A stretch of 64,000 nt of DNA from Stutzerimonas azotifigens (GCF_013522725.1 NZ_JAAMRF010000005.1:186001-250000), one strand, 5' to 3'; positions 52,656 through 62,846 are shown, counted from the stretch's first letter. Notes: a model not told the origin generated them from the letters alone. A program made the numbers and translations.

Positions 52656-54431
52656 ATGCCAACGCAATACGCCCAGAGAGGACATCACGGACCGGTTCTT
52701 CTTGACGACACCCATGCCCGATTCCGGCTCTGGGCTCCCGATGCCGAAAGCGTCAGCCTGGTTCTGATCGACGGCGACACCCTGCCCATGCAGGCAGGCG
52801 ACGACGGCTGGTACAGCGTCGAGGCGCCCTGCCGCCCAGGGGCCCAATACAGCTTCCGCATCGACGACGAACTGAACGTGCCGGACCCCGCTTCCCGCTT
52901 CCAGGCCGGCGACGTGCATTCGTCCAGCGTGCTGACCGATCCGCACGCCTACCAGTGGCGCAACACCGAATGGAAAGGCCGGCCGTGGCACGAGACGGTG
53001 CTCTATGAGCTGCACGTCTCGGCTTATGGCGGTTATGCGGGAATCGAGGAGCGCCTGCCGGCGCTGGCCGAGCTTGGCGTCACGGCCATCGAACTGATGC
53101 CGATCGCCGAGTTTCCCGGCGACCGCAACTGGGGCTACGACGGCGTATTGCCCTACGCACCAGAGGCCTCGTATGGCAAGCCCGAAGAACTCAAGCGGCT
53201 GATCGACCGGGCGCACGAGCTGGGCCTGATGGTCTTTCTCGACGTGGTCTACAACCACTTCGGCCCGGACGGCAACTACCTCGGCCGCTACGCCAAGCAT
53301 TTCTTCCGCCATGACCAGCAGACGCCCTGGGGCGATGCGATCGATTTTCGCCGCAGCGAGGTACGCAACTTCTTCATCGACAACGCGTTGATGTGGCTGA
53401 TGGAGTATCGCTTCGACGGTCTGCGCTTCGATGCGGTGCATGCGATTCCGGACCGTAGCTTCCTCACCGAACTCGCCGAGCGTATCCGGGCCGAAACCGA
53501 GCCAGGCCGCCACGTTCACCTGGTGCTCGAGAACGAACACAACCGGTCGAGCCTGCTGGAGCAGAGCTTCAATGCCCAGTGGAACGACGACGGCCATAAC
53601 GTGCTGCACGTGCTGCTGACCGACGAGAGCCAGGGTTACTACGCCGACTACCATCAGGACTCGACCGACAAACTGGTACGTTTTCTCGGCGAAGGCTTCA
53701 TCTATCAGGGCCAGCAGAACCGCCGAGGCGAATCGCGCGGCGAGCCGAGCGGGCATCTTCCGCCGACGGCCTTCGTGCTGTTCCTGCAGAACCATGACCA
53801 GACCGGCAACCGTGCCTTCGGCGACCGTCTGATCACCCTCGCCGACCCCGATGCACTCAAGGCCGCCACCGCGTTGCTGTTGCTTTCCCCAATGGTGCCG
53901 TTGTTGTTCATGGGCGAGGAATGGGGCTCGCGTCAGCCGTTCCTGTTCTTCACCAGCCACCACGGCGAACTGGCCGATGCGGTGCGCGAAGGCCGTCGCG
54001 GCGAATTCGCCGAGTTCGCCGAATTCCAGGACGAAGCGACTCGCGCGCGAATTCCCGACCCGAACGAGCAGAAAACCTTCGATGCCTCCTGCCCGGATTT
54101 GACCAGCGTCCGCGAACCCGGCCATGCCGAATGGTATGCGCTGTACCGGGCGCTGCTGTCCGTTCGCCACCGAGAAATCATACCGCGTCTCGAAGGCGCT
54201 CGCTTCGCCGGTGCCAAAGCGCTGGGCAACGCCGCCGCGCTTGCCCACTGGCAGCTCGGTGACGGCTCCAGGCTGCGGATCGCGCTCAATCTGAGTGACC
54301 AGCCGGTCGCCATCGAGCCCGCCGGCGAATCCGCCAGGCTGCTCCACGCCAGCGCCAACGAAGCCCAGGCGGCCGGCGACACACTCGCGCCCCGCACTGC
54401 GTTCGTTCATCTGGAGGGTGCTCATGTCTGA
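52656..54431 (+). CDS. treZ: maltooligosyltrehalose trehalohydrolase
   Basis: A 591-residue GH13 enzyme that cuts trehalose from maltooligosyl-trehalose made by TreY. An N-terminal CBM48 domain (ARFRLWAPDAESVSLVL) precedes the barrel: VYNHFGPDGNYL, the nucleophile Asp in DGLRFDAVHAI, the acid/base Glu in LVLENEHN and the NHDQTGNRAFGDR site. ATG at 52656 follows AAGAGG. It lies 11 bases after glgA and overlaps malQ by eight bases. Confidence 0.93.
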   Translation: MPTQYAQRGHHGPVLLDDTHARFRLWAPDAESVSLVLIDGDTLPMQAGDDGWYSVEAPCRPGAQYSFRIDDELNVPDPASRFQAGDVHSSSVLTDPHAYQWRNTEWKGRPWHETVLYELHVSAYGGYAGIEERLPALAELGVTAIELMPIAEFPGDRNWGYDGVLPYAPEASYGKPEELKRLIDRAHELGLMVFLDVVYNHFGPDGNYLGRYAKHFFRHDQQTPWGDAIDFRRSEVRNFFIDNALMWLMEYRFDGLRFDAVHAIPDRSFLTELAERIRAETEPGRHVHLVLENEHNRSSLLEQSFNAQWNDDGHNVLHVLLTDESQGYYADYHQDSTDKLVRFLGEGFIYQGQQNRRGESRGEPSGHLPPTAFVLFLQNHDQTGNRAFGDRLITLADPDALKAATALLLLSPMVPLLFMGEEWGSRQPFLFFTSHHGELADAVREGRRGEFAEFAEFQDEATRARIPDPNEQKTFDASCPDLTSVREPGHAEWYALYRALLSVRHREIIPRLEGARFAGAKALGNAAALAHWQLGDGSRLRIALNLSDQPVAIEPAGESARLLHASANEAQAAGDTLAPRTAFVHLEGAHV

Positions 54432-56499
54432 GGGTCTCAAGCAGCTTGCCCAGGCGGCCGGGCTGTCGATCGAGTGGGTCGATGCAGACGGTAGCGATCA
54501 GAAAGTCTCCGATGAGGTATTGCGCAAGGTGCTCGCCGCGCTCGGCCTGGATGCCGACAGCGAAGACCAGATCGAGCGCAGCCTGAAAAAGCTCGAAGAA
54601 AGTGTTGGCCAGGCACAATTACCGCCATTGATGACCGTCGACCTCGGCGTGCCATTGGATCTGGGCGATTACTTCACGCCGGACACGTCCTATAGCCTGA
54701 GCCTGGAAGACCAGCCGCAGCCAGTGACCGGCACGCTGGATGCGCAGGCGCGCCTGGCTGGTATCGACACGCCCGGTTATCACCAGCTGGACCTCGGTGG
54801 GCAGCAGATTACCGTCGCGGTAGCGCCCAAGGCCTGCCCTTCGGTCGAGGATGTGGCCGGCCCGGGCGCCTGGGGCCTGACCGTACAGCTCTACGGGCTG
54901 CGCCGCCCCGGAGATGGCGGCCTGGGTGATACCGAAGCGCTGGAAGACTTCGCCCGCAACGCCGCGGCGCATGGTGCGTCCGCGATCGGCATCAGCCCGG
55001 TGCATGCGATGTTTCCGGGCTATCCGAACCAGTACAGCCCCTACTCGCCCTCCAGCCGCCTGTTCTTCAACATCCTCCACAGCGCGCCGGGCAGCATCCT
55101 CGGTGAACGGAGGTTGCGCCAGGCCATCGAGGCTTGCGGTCTTGCCGATGAATTGCAGCGGCTCGAGGCGCTCGAGCTGGTCGACTGGCCCGCGGTCACG
55201 GATACCCGGCTGCGTCTGTTACGTGCGCTGTTCGACGACTTCAGGACCGGCGACGACCCCCTGCAACAGGATTTCGAGAGCTTTCGCGCCGCCGGTGGCG
55301 AGGCGCTGGAAAACCACTGCCGCTTCGAAGCCCTGCATGCCGTGCTGCTCGACGACGAGGGCTTGCCCCAGGGTTGGGCCAACTGGCCCGAGGACTATCG
55401 CGACCCGACAAGCCCGGCGGTGCAACGCTTCGCCGAAGAAAACGCCGATGAGATCAGCTTCCACGCGTTCGCCCAGTGGCTCATGGCCCGTGGGCTGGAG
55501 CGCGCCCAGGTCGCGGCGAAAAGCGCGGGCATGGGCATCGGGCTGATCGCCGACCTCGCAGTGGGTGCGGACAGCGGCGGTAGCCAGGCCTGGAGCCGCC
55601 AGGCCGAACTGCTGGCATCCCTGTCGGTTGGCGCGCCGCCAGATATTCTCAATCGCAAGGGCCAGAGCTGGGGCATTTCCGCCTTTTCGCCCTGGGGACT
55701 CAAGCAGAACGGCTTCCGAGCCTTCATCGAGATGCTGCGGGCCAACCTCGCCCATGCCGGCGGCATGCGCATCGACCATGTAATGGGCTTGATGCGTCTT
55801 TGGGTCACGCCCGAAGGCGTGGGGCCGGACCAGGGCGCCTACCTGAACTACCCGTTCGACGACATGCTGCGCCTGCTGACGCTGGAAGCCTGGCGGCACA
55901 AGGCGGTGATCCTTGGCGAAGACCTCGGCACGGTGCCCGAGGGACTCAGTGAAAAACTCGCCGCGCGCGGGATTCTCGGCATGCGCGTGCTGCTCTTCGA
56001 GCGTGACGACCAGGCCCGCTTCGTCCCTCCGCGCGATTGGCCGGACGATGCGCTGGCCACCACCGCAACCCACGATATCCCGCCGATCGCGGGTTGGTGG
56101 CATGCAAAGGATATCGATTGGCGGATCCGCGTCGGCCAGGTCGACGAGTCCAAGCGCAAGGGGCAGATGGAAGAGCGCGAGCGCGAGCGTCACGGGCTGA
56201 TTCGGGCGTTGCGCGAGGATGCCGGCAGCCATGAAAGCGGCGACATGCAAGAGCAGGACGTAGTCGACGGCGCCGCTTCGTTCCTCGGCCACACCCCAGC
56301 CCCGCTGGTGCTCCTACCCATCGAGGACGCTCTCGGTCTGGTAGACCAGCCCAACATGCCCGGAACCATAGACAGCCACCCCAACTGGCGCCGCCGCTAT
56401 GCCGGCGACAGCGCCACGCTGCTCGACGCGCAGACGCCGGCCCGACGACTGGGTCGGTTGGCAGAGGCGCGACGGCAATCCATTCGGAGTCGGCAATGA
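54424..56499 (+). CDS. malQ: 4-alpha-glucanotransferase (amylomaltase)
   Basis: A 691-residue GH77 enzyme that disproportionates maltodextrins. A N-terminal extension (1-150) is followed by the family sequences GISPVHAMFPGYPNQYSPYSPSSR, GLIADLAVGAD, the nucleophile Asp in MRIDHVMGLMRLW, the acid/base Glu in LGEDLGTVP and THDIPPIAGWW. It supplies chains of suitable length to TreY. It overlaps treZ by eight and treY by four bases. Confidence 0.93.
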   Translation: MSEGLKQLAQAAGLSIEWVDADGSDQKVSDEVLRKVLAALGLDADSEDQIERSLKKLEESVGQAQLPPLMTVDLGVPLDLGDYFTPDTSYSLSLEDQPQPVTGTLDAQARLAGIDTPGYHQLDLGGQQITVAVAPKACPSVEDVAGPGAWGLTVQLYGLRRPGDGGLGDTEALEDFARNAAAHGASAIGISPVHAMFPGYPNQYSPYSPSSRLFFNILHSAPGSILGERRLRQAIEACGLADELQRLEALELVDWPAVTDTRLRLLRALFDDFRTGDDPLQQDFESFRAAGGEALENHCRFEALHAVLLDDEGLPQGWANWPEDYRDPTSPAVQRFAEENADEISFHAFAQWLMARGLERAQVAAKSAGMGIGLIADLAVGADSGGSQAWSRQAELLASLSVGAPPDILNRKGQSWGISAFSPWGLKQNGFRAFIEMLRANLAHAGGMRIDHVMGLMRLWVTPEGVGPDQGAYLNYPFDDMLRLLTLEAWRHKAVILGEDLGTVPEGLSEKLAARGILGMRVLLFERDDQARFVPPRDWPDDALATTATHDIPPIAGWWHAKDIDWRIRVGQVDESKRKGQMEERERERHGLIRALREDAGSHESGDMQEQDVVDGAASFLGHTPAPLVLLPIEDALGLVDQPNMPGTIDSHPNWRRRYAGDSATLLDAQTPARRLGRLAEARRQSIRSRQ

Positions 56500-59288
56500 T
56501 GAAGGCCCTGAGCGCAACCCTGCGCCTGCAGTTTCACCGTGATTTCACCCTGGACGACGCGACGGCGCTGGTCGACTACTTCGACCAGTTGGGCATCAGC
56601 CATGTCTACGCATCGCCCCTGCTGACCGCCCGCCCCGGCTCGATGCACGGCTATGACGTGATCGACCCGACGCACATCAACCCGGAACTGGGCGGCGAAC
56701 AAGCCTTGCACCGGTTGGTCGAGGCGCTGCGCGCCAAGGGCATGGGGCTGATTCTGGACATCGTGTCCAACCACATGGCGGTCGGCGGCAGTGGCAACCC
56801 CTGGTGGCTCGACGTGCTCGAATGGGGCCGTCGCAGCCCCTACGCCCAGTTCTTCGATATCCAGTGGAATTCGCCCGATCCGCTGCTCGAAGGCCAGCTG
56901 CTGATCCCCTTCCTCGGTGACGACTATGGCGAGGCCCTGCAGCAGGGCCTCATCCCGCTGCGCCTGGATGTGGACACCGGTTCGCTCTATGCCGAGCACT
57001 ATGAGCACCGTTTTCCCATCACACCCTTGAGCTACGGCGAGATTCTGCGTGGTTGCGAGGCGCTCAAGCCCCTGGCGCAGCACTTCGATGCGCTCAAGAC
57101 CGACCCCGCGCCCTACCAGACCGCACGCCAGTTGCGCGCGGACCTGGCCGAGCAACTCAAGGACCCGGCGATCCGCCAGTGCCTGGACGATGCCCTCACG
57201 CTCTACGACTCGACCACCGAACAGGGCTTCAAGCGGATGCACTCCTTGCTCGAACGGCAGAACTACCGCCTGGCGAGCTGGCGTACCGCGGCCGACGACA
57301 TCAACTGGCGGCGCTTCTTCGATATCAACGAGCTGGGCGGCCTGCGGGTCGAACGTCCGGTGGTGTTCGAGGAGACCCACGCCAAGATCTTCGAACTGGT
57401 CGCCGACGGGCTGGTAGACGGTTTGCGCATCGATCATATCGACGGTCTGGCCAACCCGCGCGGCTATTGCCGCCGCCTGCGTCGCCGGGTCGATCGGTTG
57501 AACGCCGCGCGTCCGGCCGAGGCGGCCGAAGACCACGTGCCGATCTACGTCGAGAAGATTCTTGCCGATGGCGAAAAGCTTCAGGACGACTGGGGCGTGG
57601 ACGGCACCACCGGCTACGAGTTCATGAACCAGGTCTCCCTGCTGCAGCACGATCCGGCCGGGCATGCGCCGTTGTGCGAGCTGTGGCGCGAGACCAGCGG
57701 CCGCACCGATGACTTCATGGAGGAAGTCCGCGAGGCTCGCGAATTGGTATTGACCGGTACGCTGGCAGGCGACTTCGAGACGGTGGCCCAGGCGCTGTTG
57801 CAGGTGGCCCGCAGCGACCTGATGACCCGCGACATCACCCTCGGCGCGATCCGTCGGGCGCTGCTCGAATTGATCATCCACTTCCCGGTCTATCGCACCT
57901 ACATCACGGCGACCGGACGCCGCGAAGCGGACGAGCCGTTCTTCCAGCAGGCGCTGGAAGGGGCGCGGACCACCCTGCCCGAGGCCGATTGGCCATTGCT
58001 CGAACACCTGGAGCGCTGGCTCGGCGGTGAAGACCTGCGCTCGGTACCTCGGGGTGCCGCTCGCAAGGCGCGGCGCTATGCCTGCACCCGCTTCCAGCAG
58101 CTGACCTCGCCCGCCGCCGCCAAGGCCGTGGAAGACACTTCCTGCTATCGCTCGGCGGTGTTGCTGTCGCGCAACGACGTCGGTTTCGATCCTCAGCATT
58201 TCAGCGGGACCGTCGAAGCGTTTCACCAGGCGTGCCTGGCACGCCAGCAGCACTTCCCACGCAACCTGCTGACCACCGCCACCCACGACCACAAGCGCGG
58301 CGAAGACACCCGCACGCGCATCGCCGTGATCAGTGAACGTGCCTCCTGGTTCGCCGAGAAGGTCGGCCAGTGGCGTGACCAGGCCGCCGCCTGGCGCAAG
58401 GAGCTGGACGATGGCCTGGCGCCCTCGCCTGCCGATGAAATGATGCTGTTCCAGACGCTGCTCGGCAGCTGGGAGCCGGCGCTGCATCCGGACGATGCCG
58501 AAGGCATGGAGGTGTATTGCAAGCGCATCCTGCAATGGCAGGAAAAGGCCGTGCGCGAAGCCAAGCTGCGCAGCACCTGGGGCGCGCCCAACGAGGCCTA
58601 CGAGTCGGCCTGCCGGGAGTACACCCAGGCCCTGCTGGTCGACGAGTCCGGTGCCGCGCTGCGCCGGGACATCGCTGCCGCGGCGGCCGAGCTGGCACCG
58701 ACTGGCACGCTCAACAGCCTGACGCAGACCCTGTTGCGCATGACCACGCCCGGCGTTCCCGACCTCTATCAGGGGGCGGACTACTGGGACTTCAGCCTGG
58801 TCGATCCGGACAACCGCCGACCGGTGGACTTCGATGCCCGCCGAGCCAGCTTCACGCTCGACGCCGACCCTGCCGAACTGCTCGCCCACTGGCGCGACGC
58901 CCGCATCAAACAGTGGCTGATCGCACGCACGCTCAAGGCCCGCAAGGCCGATCCCGATCTGTTCACCAAAGGCAACTATCTGCCGCTGAAGGTCAGCGGT
59001 GCCCAGGCCGATCGGCTGGTCGCATTCGCCCGCGAATGGGAGGGGCGCTGGGTGGTGGTACTGGCGGCGCGGCTGGCATTCCCACTACTGGAAGGTGCCG
59101 ATCAGCCACGCATCGAGCCCGATCGCTGGGGCGACACCTGCGTCGAGTTGCCCGAAGCGCTGGACGGCGTGTCATTACGGAGACTTTTTGCTCAAACAGC
59201 AGTCACACCCACACGGGTGAGCCTGGGTGTAGCGCAGGCTCTGGATAGCCTGCCCGTGGCCATTTTACAAACAACAGCCTCAATCTAA
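56496..59288 (+). CDS. treY: maltooligosyltrehalose synthase
   Basis: A 930-residue GH13 enzyme that rearranges the reducing end of maltodextrins to a trehalose unit. The N-terminus TLRLQFHRDFTLDDAT and ASPLLTARPGSMHGYDVIDP are diagnostic; LILDIVSNHMAV, DGLRIDHIDGLANP (nucleophile Asp) and YVEKIL (acid/base Glu) follow. With TreZ it forms trehalose from glycogen-type chains, a compatible solute and desiccation protectant. Start is the first of two adjacent ATGs. Confidence 0.94.
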   Translation: MMKALSATLRLQFHRDFTLDDATALVDYFDQLGISHVYASPLLTARPGSMHGYDVIDPTHINPELGGEQALHRLVEALRAKGMGLILDIVSNHMAVGGSGNPWWLDVLEWGRRSPYAQFFDIQWNSPDPLLEGQLLIPFLGDDYGEALQQGLIPLRLDVDTGSLYAEHYEHRFPITPLSYGEILRGCEALKPLAQHFDALKTDPAPYQTARQLRADLAEQLKDPAIRQCLDDALTLYDSTTEQGFKRMHSLLERQNYRLASWRTAADDINWRRFFDINELGGLRVERPVVFEETHAKIFELVADGLVDGLRIDHIDGLANPRGYCRRLRRRVDRLNAARPAEAAEDHVPIYVEKILADGEKLQDDWGVDGTTGYEFMNQVSLLQHDPAGHAPLCELWRETSGRTDDFMEEVREARELVLTGTLAGDFETVAQALLQVARSDLMTRDITLGAIRRALLELIIHFPVYRTYITATGRREADEPFFQQALEGARTTLPEADWPLLEHLERWLGGEDLRSVPRGAARKARRYACTRFQQLTSPAAAKAVEDTSCYRSAVLLSRNDVGFDPQHFSGTVEAFHQACLARQQHFPRNLLTTATHDHKRGEDTRTRIAVISERASWFAEKVGQWRDQAAAWRKELDDGLAPSPADEMMLFQTLLGSWEPALHPDDAEGMEVYCKRILQWQEKAVREAKLRSTWGAPNEAYESACREYTQALLVDESGAALRRDIAAAAAELAPTGTLNSLTQTLLRMTTPGVPDLYQGADYWDFSLVDPDNRRPVDFDARRASFTLDADPAELLAHWRDARIKQWLIARTLKARKADPDLFTKGNYLPLKVSGAQADRLVAFAREWEGRWVVVLAARLAFPLLEGADQPRIEPDRWGDTCVELPEALDGVSLRRLFAQTAVTPTRVSLGVAQALDSLPVAILQTTASI

Positions 59289-59302
59289 GGAGATTCACCG
59301 AT

Positions 59303-59632
59303 ATGAATGCAGACGACCAGCGCATCCGCGAACTCGCCTACGAAATCTGGCAGTCCGAAGGCTGTCCCGTGGGCGAGGAAGCCCGGCACTGGGAAATGGC
59401 CCGCAAGCTCGCCGAGGCTGAAAAAGGTTCGCCCGCTGCTAAGCCCGCCCGCACTCGCAAGACCGCGACCAAACCCACCGACGCCACTCCCGCGGCGGTA
59501 ACCCAACCCGGCGCGACCAAGGCCGGCAGCCGGACCTCCGCCAAGGCCACGCCCAAGGCTACCGATGCGGCTGCCGGCACACCTGACGTGATGAAGAAGA
59601 CCCGCGCGCCTCGCAAACCCAAAGAAACATGA
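59303..59632 (+). CDS. DUF2934 protein with histone-like Ala/Lys tail
   Basis: A 109-residue protein. The first 40 residues are the DUF2934 domain (IRELAYEIWQSEGCPVGEEARHWEMARKLAE). The remaining 70 are rich in Ala, Lys, Thr and Pro (KPARTRKTATKPTDATPAA), like histone H1-type tails. The AAGGAG site precedes the ATG. It sits inside the trehalose operon as in P. aeruginosa. Function unknown. Confidence 0.8.
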   Translation: MNADDQRIRELAYEIWQSEGCPVGEEARHWEMARKLAEAEKGSPAAKPARTRKTATKPTDATPAAVTQPGATKAGSRTSAKATPKATDAAAGTPDVMKKTRAPRKPKET

Positions 59633-59695
59633 ACGCGGCCTGAGCCGCTCAAACAACCCCAATGCACTGGCGCAACCGCGCCGAACGGAGGAACC

Positions 59696-61846
59696 ATGCC
59701 TCAGACGAACGCCCAGCCTCCACAGGTCTCCAATCCCTCGCGCATTCGCGAAGGCCTTCCCTTTCCTCTCGGAGCGACCTGGGACGGCCTGGGCGTCAAC
59801 TTCGCGATCTTTTCGGCCAACGCCACCAAGGTCGAACTCTGCCTGTTCGACTCCACCGGCGAGACCGAACTCGAGCGCATCGAGCTGCCCGAGTACACCG
59901 ACGAAATCTGGCACGGCTACTTGCCCGACGCGCATCCCGGACAAATCTACGGCTACCGTGTACACGGGCCGTACGATCCGGAAAACGGCCATCGCTTCAA
60001 TCCGAACAAGCTGTTGATCGACCCTTATGCCAAGCAGCTGGTGGGTGAGCTGAAATGGTCCGAAGCGCTGTTCGGCTACACCATCGGCCACCCCGACGGC
60101 GACCTCAGCTTCGACGAGCGCGACAGTGCCCCCTTCGTGCCCAAGAGCAAGATCATCGACCCGGCGTTCACCTGGGGTCGCGATCATCCGGTACAGGTAC
60201 CCTGGGATCGGACCATCATCTACGAGACCCATGCCCGCGGCTTCACCATGCAGCACCCGGCGGTGCCGGAAGAACTGCGCGGCACCTTCGCCGGGCTGAA
60301 GACGCCCGAGGTGGTCGATTACATCCGCAAGCTTGGCGTGTCGTCGATCGAACTGCTGCCGATCCACGGCTTCGTCCAGGACCAGCATCTGCTGGAAAAG
60401 GGCATGAGTAACTACTGGGGCTACAACACCATCGCCTTCTTTGCGCCGCACGCGAAATACCTCGCCAGTGGCAAGATCAGCGAATTCAAGGAGATGGTCG
60501 CGCACCTGCACAACGCCGGGCTCGAGGTGATTCTCGACGTGGTTTACAACCACACCGCCGAAGGCAACGAGCTCGGCCCGACACTGTCCATGCGCGGCAT
60601 CGACAACGCCTCGTACTACCGCCTGATCCCGGACAACAAGCGTTACTACGTCAACGACTCCGGCACCGGCAACACGCTGGACATGAGCCATCCGTGCGTC
60701 CTGCAGATGGTGACCGACTCGCTGCGCTACTGGGCCACCGAGATGCACGTCGACGGGTTCCGGTTCGACCTGGCGACCATCCTCGGCCGTGAGCACGACG
60801 GCTTCGACGAACGCCACAGCTTCCTCGTGGCCTGCCGCCAGGACCCGGTGCTGGCGCAGACCAAGCTGATCGCCGAACCTTGGGACATCGGCCCGGGCGG
60901 CTACCAGGTCGGCGGCTTTCCACCTGGCTGGGCCGAGTGGAACGACCAGTACCGCGACACCGTCCGGGCGTTCTGGAAAGGCGACGAAGACAAGCTGGCC
61001 GACTTCGCCAGCCGCCTGACCGGCTCCGGCGACCTGTACAACCAGCGCGGCCGCCGCCCATTCAGCTCGGTGAACTTCATCACCGCGCACGACGGTTTCA
61101 CCCTCAACGACCTGGTGTCCTACAACAACAAGCACAACGAGGCGAACGACGAGGACAACCGCGACGGCAGCGACAACAACCTGTCGTGGAACCATGGGGT
61201 CGAAGGGCCGACGGACGATCCGGAAATCAACGAGCTGCGCTTCCGCCAGATGCGCAACTTCTTCGCCACCCTGCTGTTCTCCCAAGGCACGCCGATGATC
61301 GTCGCCGGCGACGAGTTCGCCCGTACCCAGCATGGCAACAACAATGCCTACTGCCAGGACAGCGAGATCGGCTGGGTGAACTGGGAGCTTAGCGAGGAAG
61401 GCGAGGCCCTGATGGGGTTCGTGCGCAAGCTGATCCGCCTGCGCCAGCGCTTCCCGATGCTGCGCCGGGGCCGTTTCCTGGTCGGTGCCTACAACGAGGA
61501 AATCGGCGTCAAGGACGTCACCTGGCTCTCGCCCGCAGGTGAAGAAATGACCGTCGAGCAATGGGAAGACAGCAACAACCGTTGCATGGGCATGCTGCTC
61601 GACGGCCGTGCGCAACCGACCGGTATCCGCCGCGCGGGCTCGGACGCGACGCTGCTGATCATCGTCAACGCCCATCACGACGTGGTCAATTTCACCCTGC
61701 CGGCCGTGCCTCAGGGTGCCCACTGGCAGCGCCTGATCGACACCAACTCGCCGGACGCCCGCTACGAGCGTTTCCAGTTCGACACCGAGTACGCGGTCAC
61801 CGCCCGTTCCCTGCTGCTCTACGAGCTGGTCAAGGACGAGGACTAA
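59696..61846 (+). CDS. glgX: glycogen debranching enzyme
   Basis: A 716-residue GH13 isoamylase-type enzyme that trims alpha-1,6 branches. CBM48 at the N-terminus (FPLGATWDGLGVNFAIFSANATKVELCLFD, in pieces), then VVYNHTAEGNELGP, nucleophile Asp in DGFRFDLATILGRE, acid/base Glu in LIAEPWDIGPGGYQ and NFITAHDGFTLNDLVSYN. It releases linear maltodextrin for MalQ and TreY. Last gene of the operon, followed by a strong hairpin. Confidence 0.94.
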   Translation: MPQTNAQPPQVSNPSRIREGLPFPLGATWDGLGVNFAIFSANATKVELCLFDSTGETELERIELPEYTDEIWHGYLPDAHPGQIYGYRVHGPYDPENGHRFNPNKLLIDPYAKQLVGELKWSEALFGYTIGHPDGDLSFDERDSAPFVPKSKIIDPAFTWGRDHPVQVPWDRTIIYETHARGFTMQHPAVPEELRGTFAGLKTPEVVDYIRKLGVSSIELLPIHGFVQDQHLLEKGMSNYWGYNTIAFFAPHAKYLASGKISEFKEMVAHLHNAGLEVILDVVYNHTAEGNELGPTLSMRGIDNASYYRLIPDNKRYYVNDSGTGNTLDMSHPCVLQMVTDSLRYWATEMHVDGFRFDLATILGREHDGFDERHSFLVACRQDPVLAQTKLIAEPWDIGPGGYQVGGFPPGWAEWNDQYRDTVRAFWKGDEDKLADFASRLTGSGDLYNQRGRRPFSSVNFITAHDGFTLNDLVSYNNKHNEANDEDNRDGSDNNLSWNHGVEGPTDDPEINELRFRQMRNFFATLLFSQGTPMIVAGDEFARTQHGNNNAYCQDSEIGWVNWELSEEGEALMGFVRKLIRLRQRFPMLRRGRFLVGAYNEEIGVKDVTWLSPAGEEMTVEQWEDSNNRCMGMLLDGRAQPTGIRRAGSDATLLIIVNAHHDVVNFTLPAVPQGAHWQRLIDTNSPDARYERFQFDTEYAVTARSLLLYELVKDED

Positions 61847-61852
61847 ACTGCC

Positions 61853-61882
61853 GCGCCCCGTCTGCGAAAGCAGCCGGGGCGC
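61853..61882 (+). terminator. hairpin with GAAA tetraloop ending the trehalose operon
   Basis: GCGCCCCG (61853-61860), one mismatched base, CTGC, loop GAAA, GCAG, one base, CGGGGCGC (61875-61882): a 12-bp stem with a GNRA tetraloop six bases after the glgX stop. The T-tract is weak. Confidence 0.6.
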
Positions 61883-62015
61883 TGTCGTTCGGATCGTCTG
61901 CCGAGCGGCGCTCGACGCGGTGGAACCATCGTCATGGCATCGAGTCCCACTGCGATGAATCCTCCAGCCGGCAGCGTTGAGGTCGCAGGCTCACCCCACT
62001 GTGAGGGATCACCCG

Positions 62016-62840
62016 ATGCTTCGATTGTTGGTATTTTTTTTCCTGACATTGAGCTGCCTGGCACCGCTCGCGGTATACGCCGCCGGCGCGAAGGCGGGCT
62101 CAGGCGTACGGCTGCTGGTACACGAAGGCCGTGGCGGCACCACGATGGATGTGCGCAATAACCTGGATGTACCGATCACCGCAGTGCTGGTTTTCAGTCG
62201 CACCGTCAATGTCCAAGGCGTAGGCAAACGCCCGCTACGCAAGACCGTGCCAGCGCGTAGCCAGGTACGCGTGGCGACGTTGCGCAAACGCCAGGCTGGA
62301 TATCCGCTGATGTACCAGCACGCTTTCAGCTACGCCATGCAGTTCTCGCCGAACCCGGGCAAGTCCGGCGCTATCGGTGGCCATGCCTACGCGCTGCCCT
62401 GGCAAGGCGGCCCCTTCCGCATCACCCAAGGCGCCGGCGGCGATTTCAGCCACAACACCCCCAAAGGCCGTTATGCGGTAGATATCGGGATGCCAGTGGG
62501 CACACCCATCGTCGCGGCGCGCGAGGGTACCGTCGTCGATATTCGCAACGATCAGGGCGGCGCGAGGCCCGACCCGTCAGGCAATTTCGTACGGATTCGC
62601 CACCGCGACGGCACTGAAAGCGCCTATCTGCACCTGCAGAAGGGTTCCGTGGTGGTCAGGCCGGGGCAGAAGGTCGGCACCGGGACGCTGCTGGCGCGCT
62701 CGGGAAGCACTGGACGCAGCACCGGGCCGCACCTTCATTTCGTGGTGCAGAAGTCCGACGGCCAGTCGCTGGTGTCGATCCCCTTCCGCTTTTCCAGGCC
62801 GGTGGAATCGCTGCCGAACTTTGCGATGGGTGGCGACTGA
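62016..62840 (+). CDS. exported M23 metallopeptidase
   Basis: A 274-residue periplasmic peptidase. A signal peptide (LRLLVFFFLTLSCLAPLAVYA) precedes an Ig-like N-terminal domain. The LytM domain carries FSHNTPKGRYAVDIGMPVGTPIVAA with the zinc His/Asp, AYLHLQKGSVVV and GPHLHFVVQ (HxH). It should cut peptidoglycan cross-bridges. All zinc ligands seem present, so it may be active rather than an EnvC-like activator. ATG at 62016 follows GAGGGA. Confidence 0.88.
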   Translation: MLRLLVFFFLTLSCLAPLAVYAAGAKAGSGVRLLVHEGRGGTTMDVRNNLDVPITAVLVFSRTVNVQGVGKRPLRKTVPARSQVRVATLRKRQAGYPLMYQHAFSYAMQFSPNPGKSGAIGGHAYALPWQGGPFRITQGAGGDFSHNTPKGRYAVDIGMPVGTPIVAAREGTVVDIRNDQGGARPDPSGNFVRIRHRDGTESAYLHLQKGSVVVRPGQKVGTGTLLARSGSTGRSTGPHLHFVVQKSDGQSLVSIPFRFSRPVESLPNFAMGGD

Positions 62841-62846
62841 CTGACG

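Noticed and set aside
56397..58889. 830-codon minus-strand open frame opposite treY
   Set aside because: The plus strand encodes an unmistakable TreY; the antisense frame has no recognisable domain or ribosome site.
59285..61723. 812-codon minus-strand open frame opposite glgX
   Set aside because: Same reason: antisense openness produced by high GC at third codon positions of glgX.
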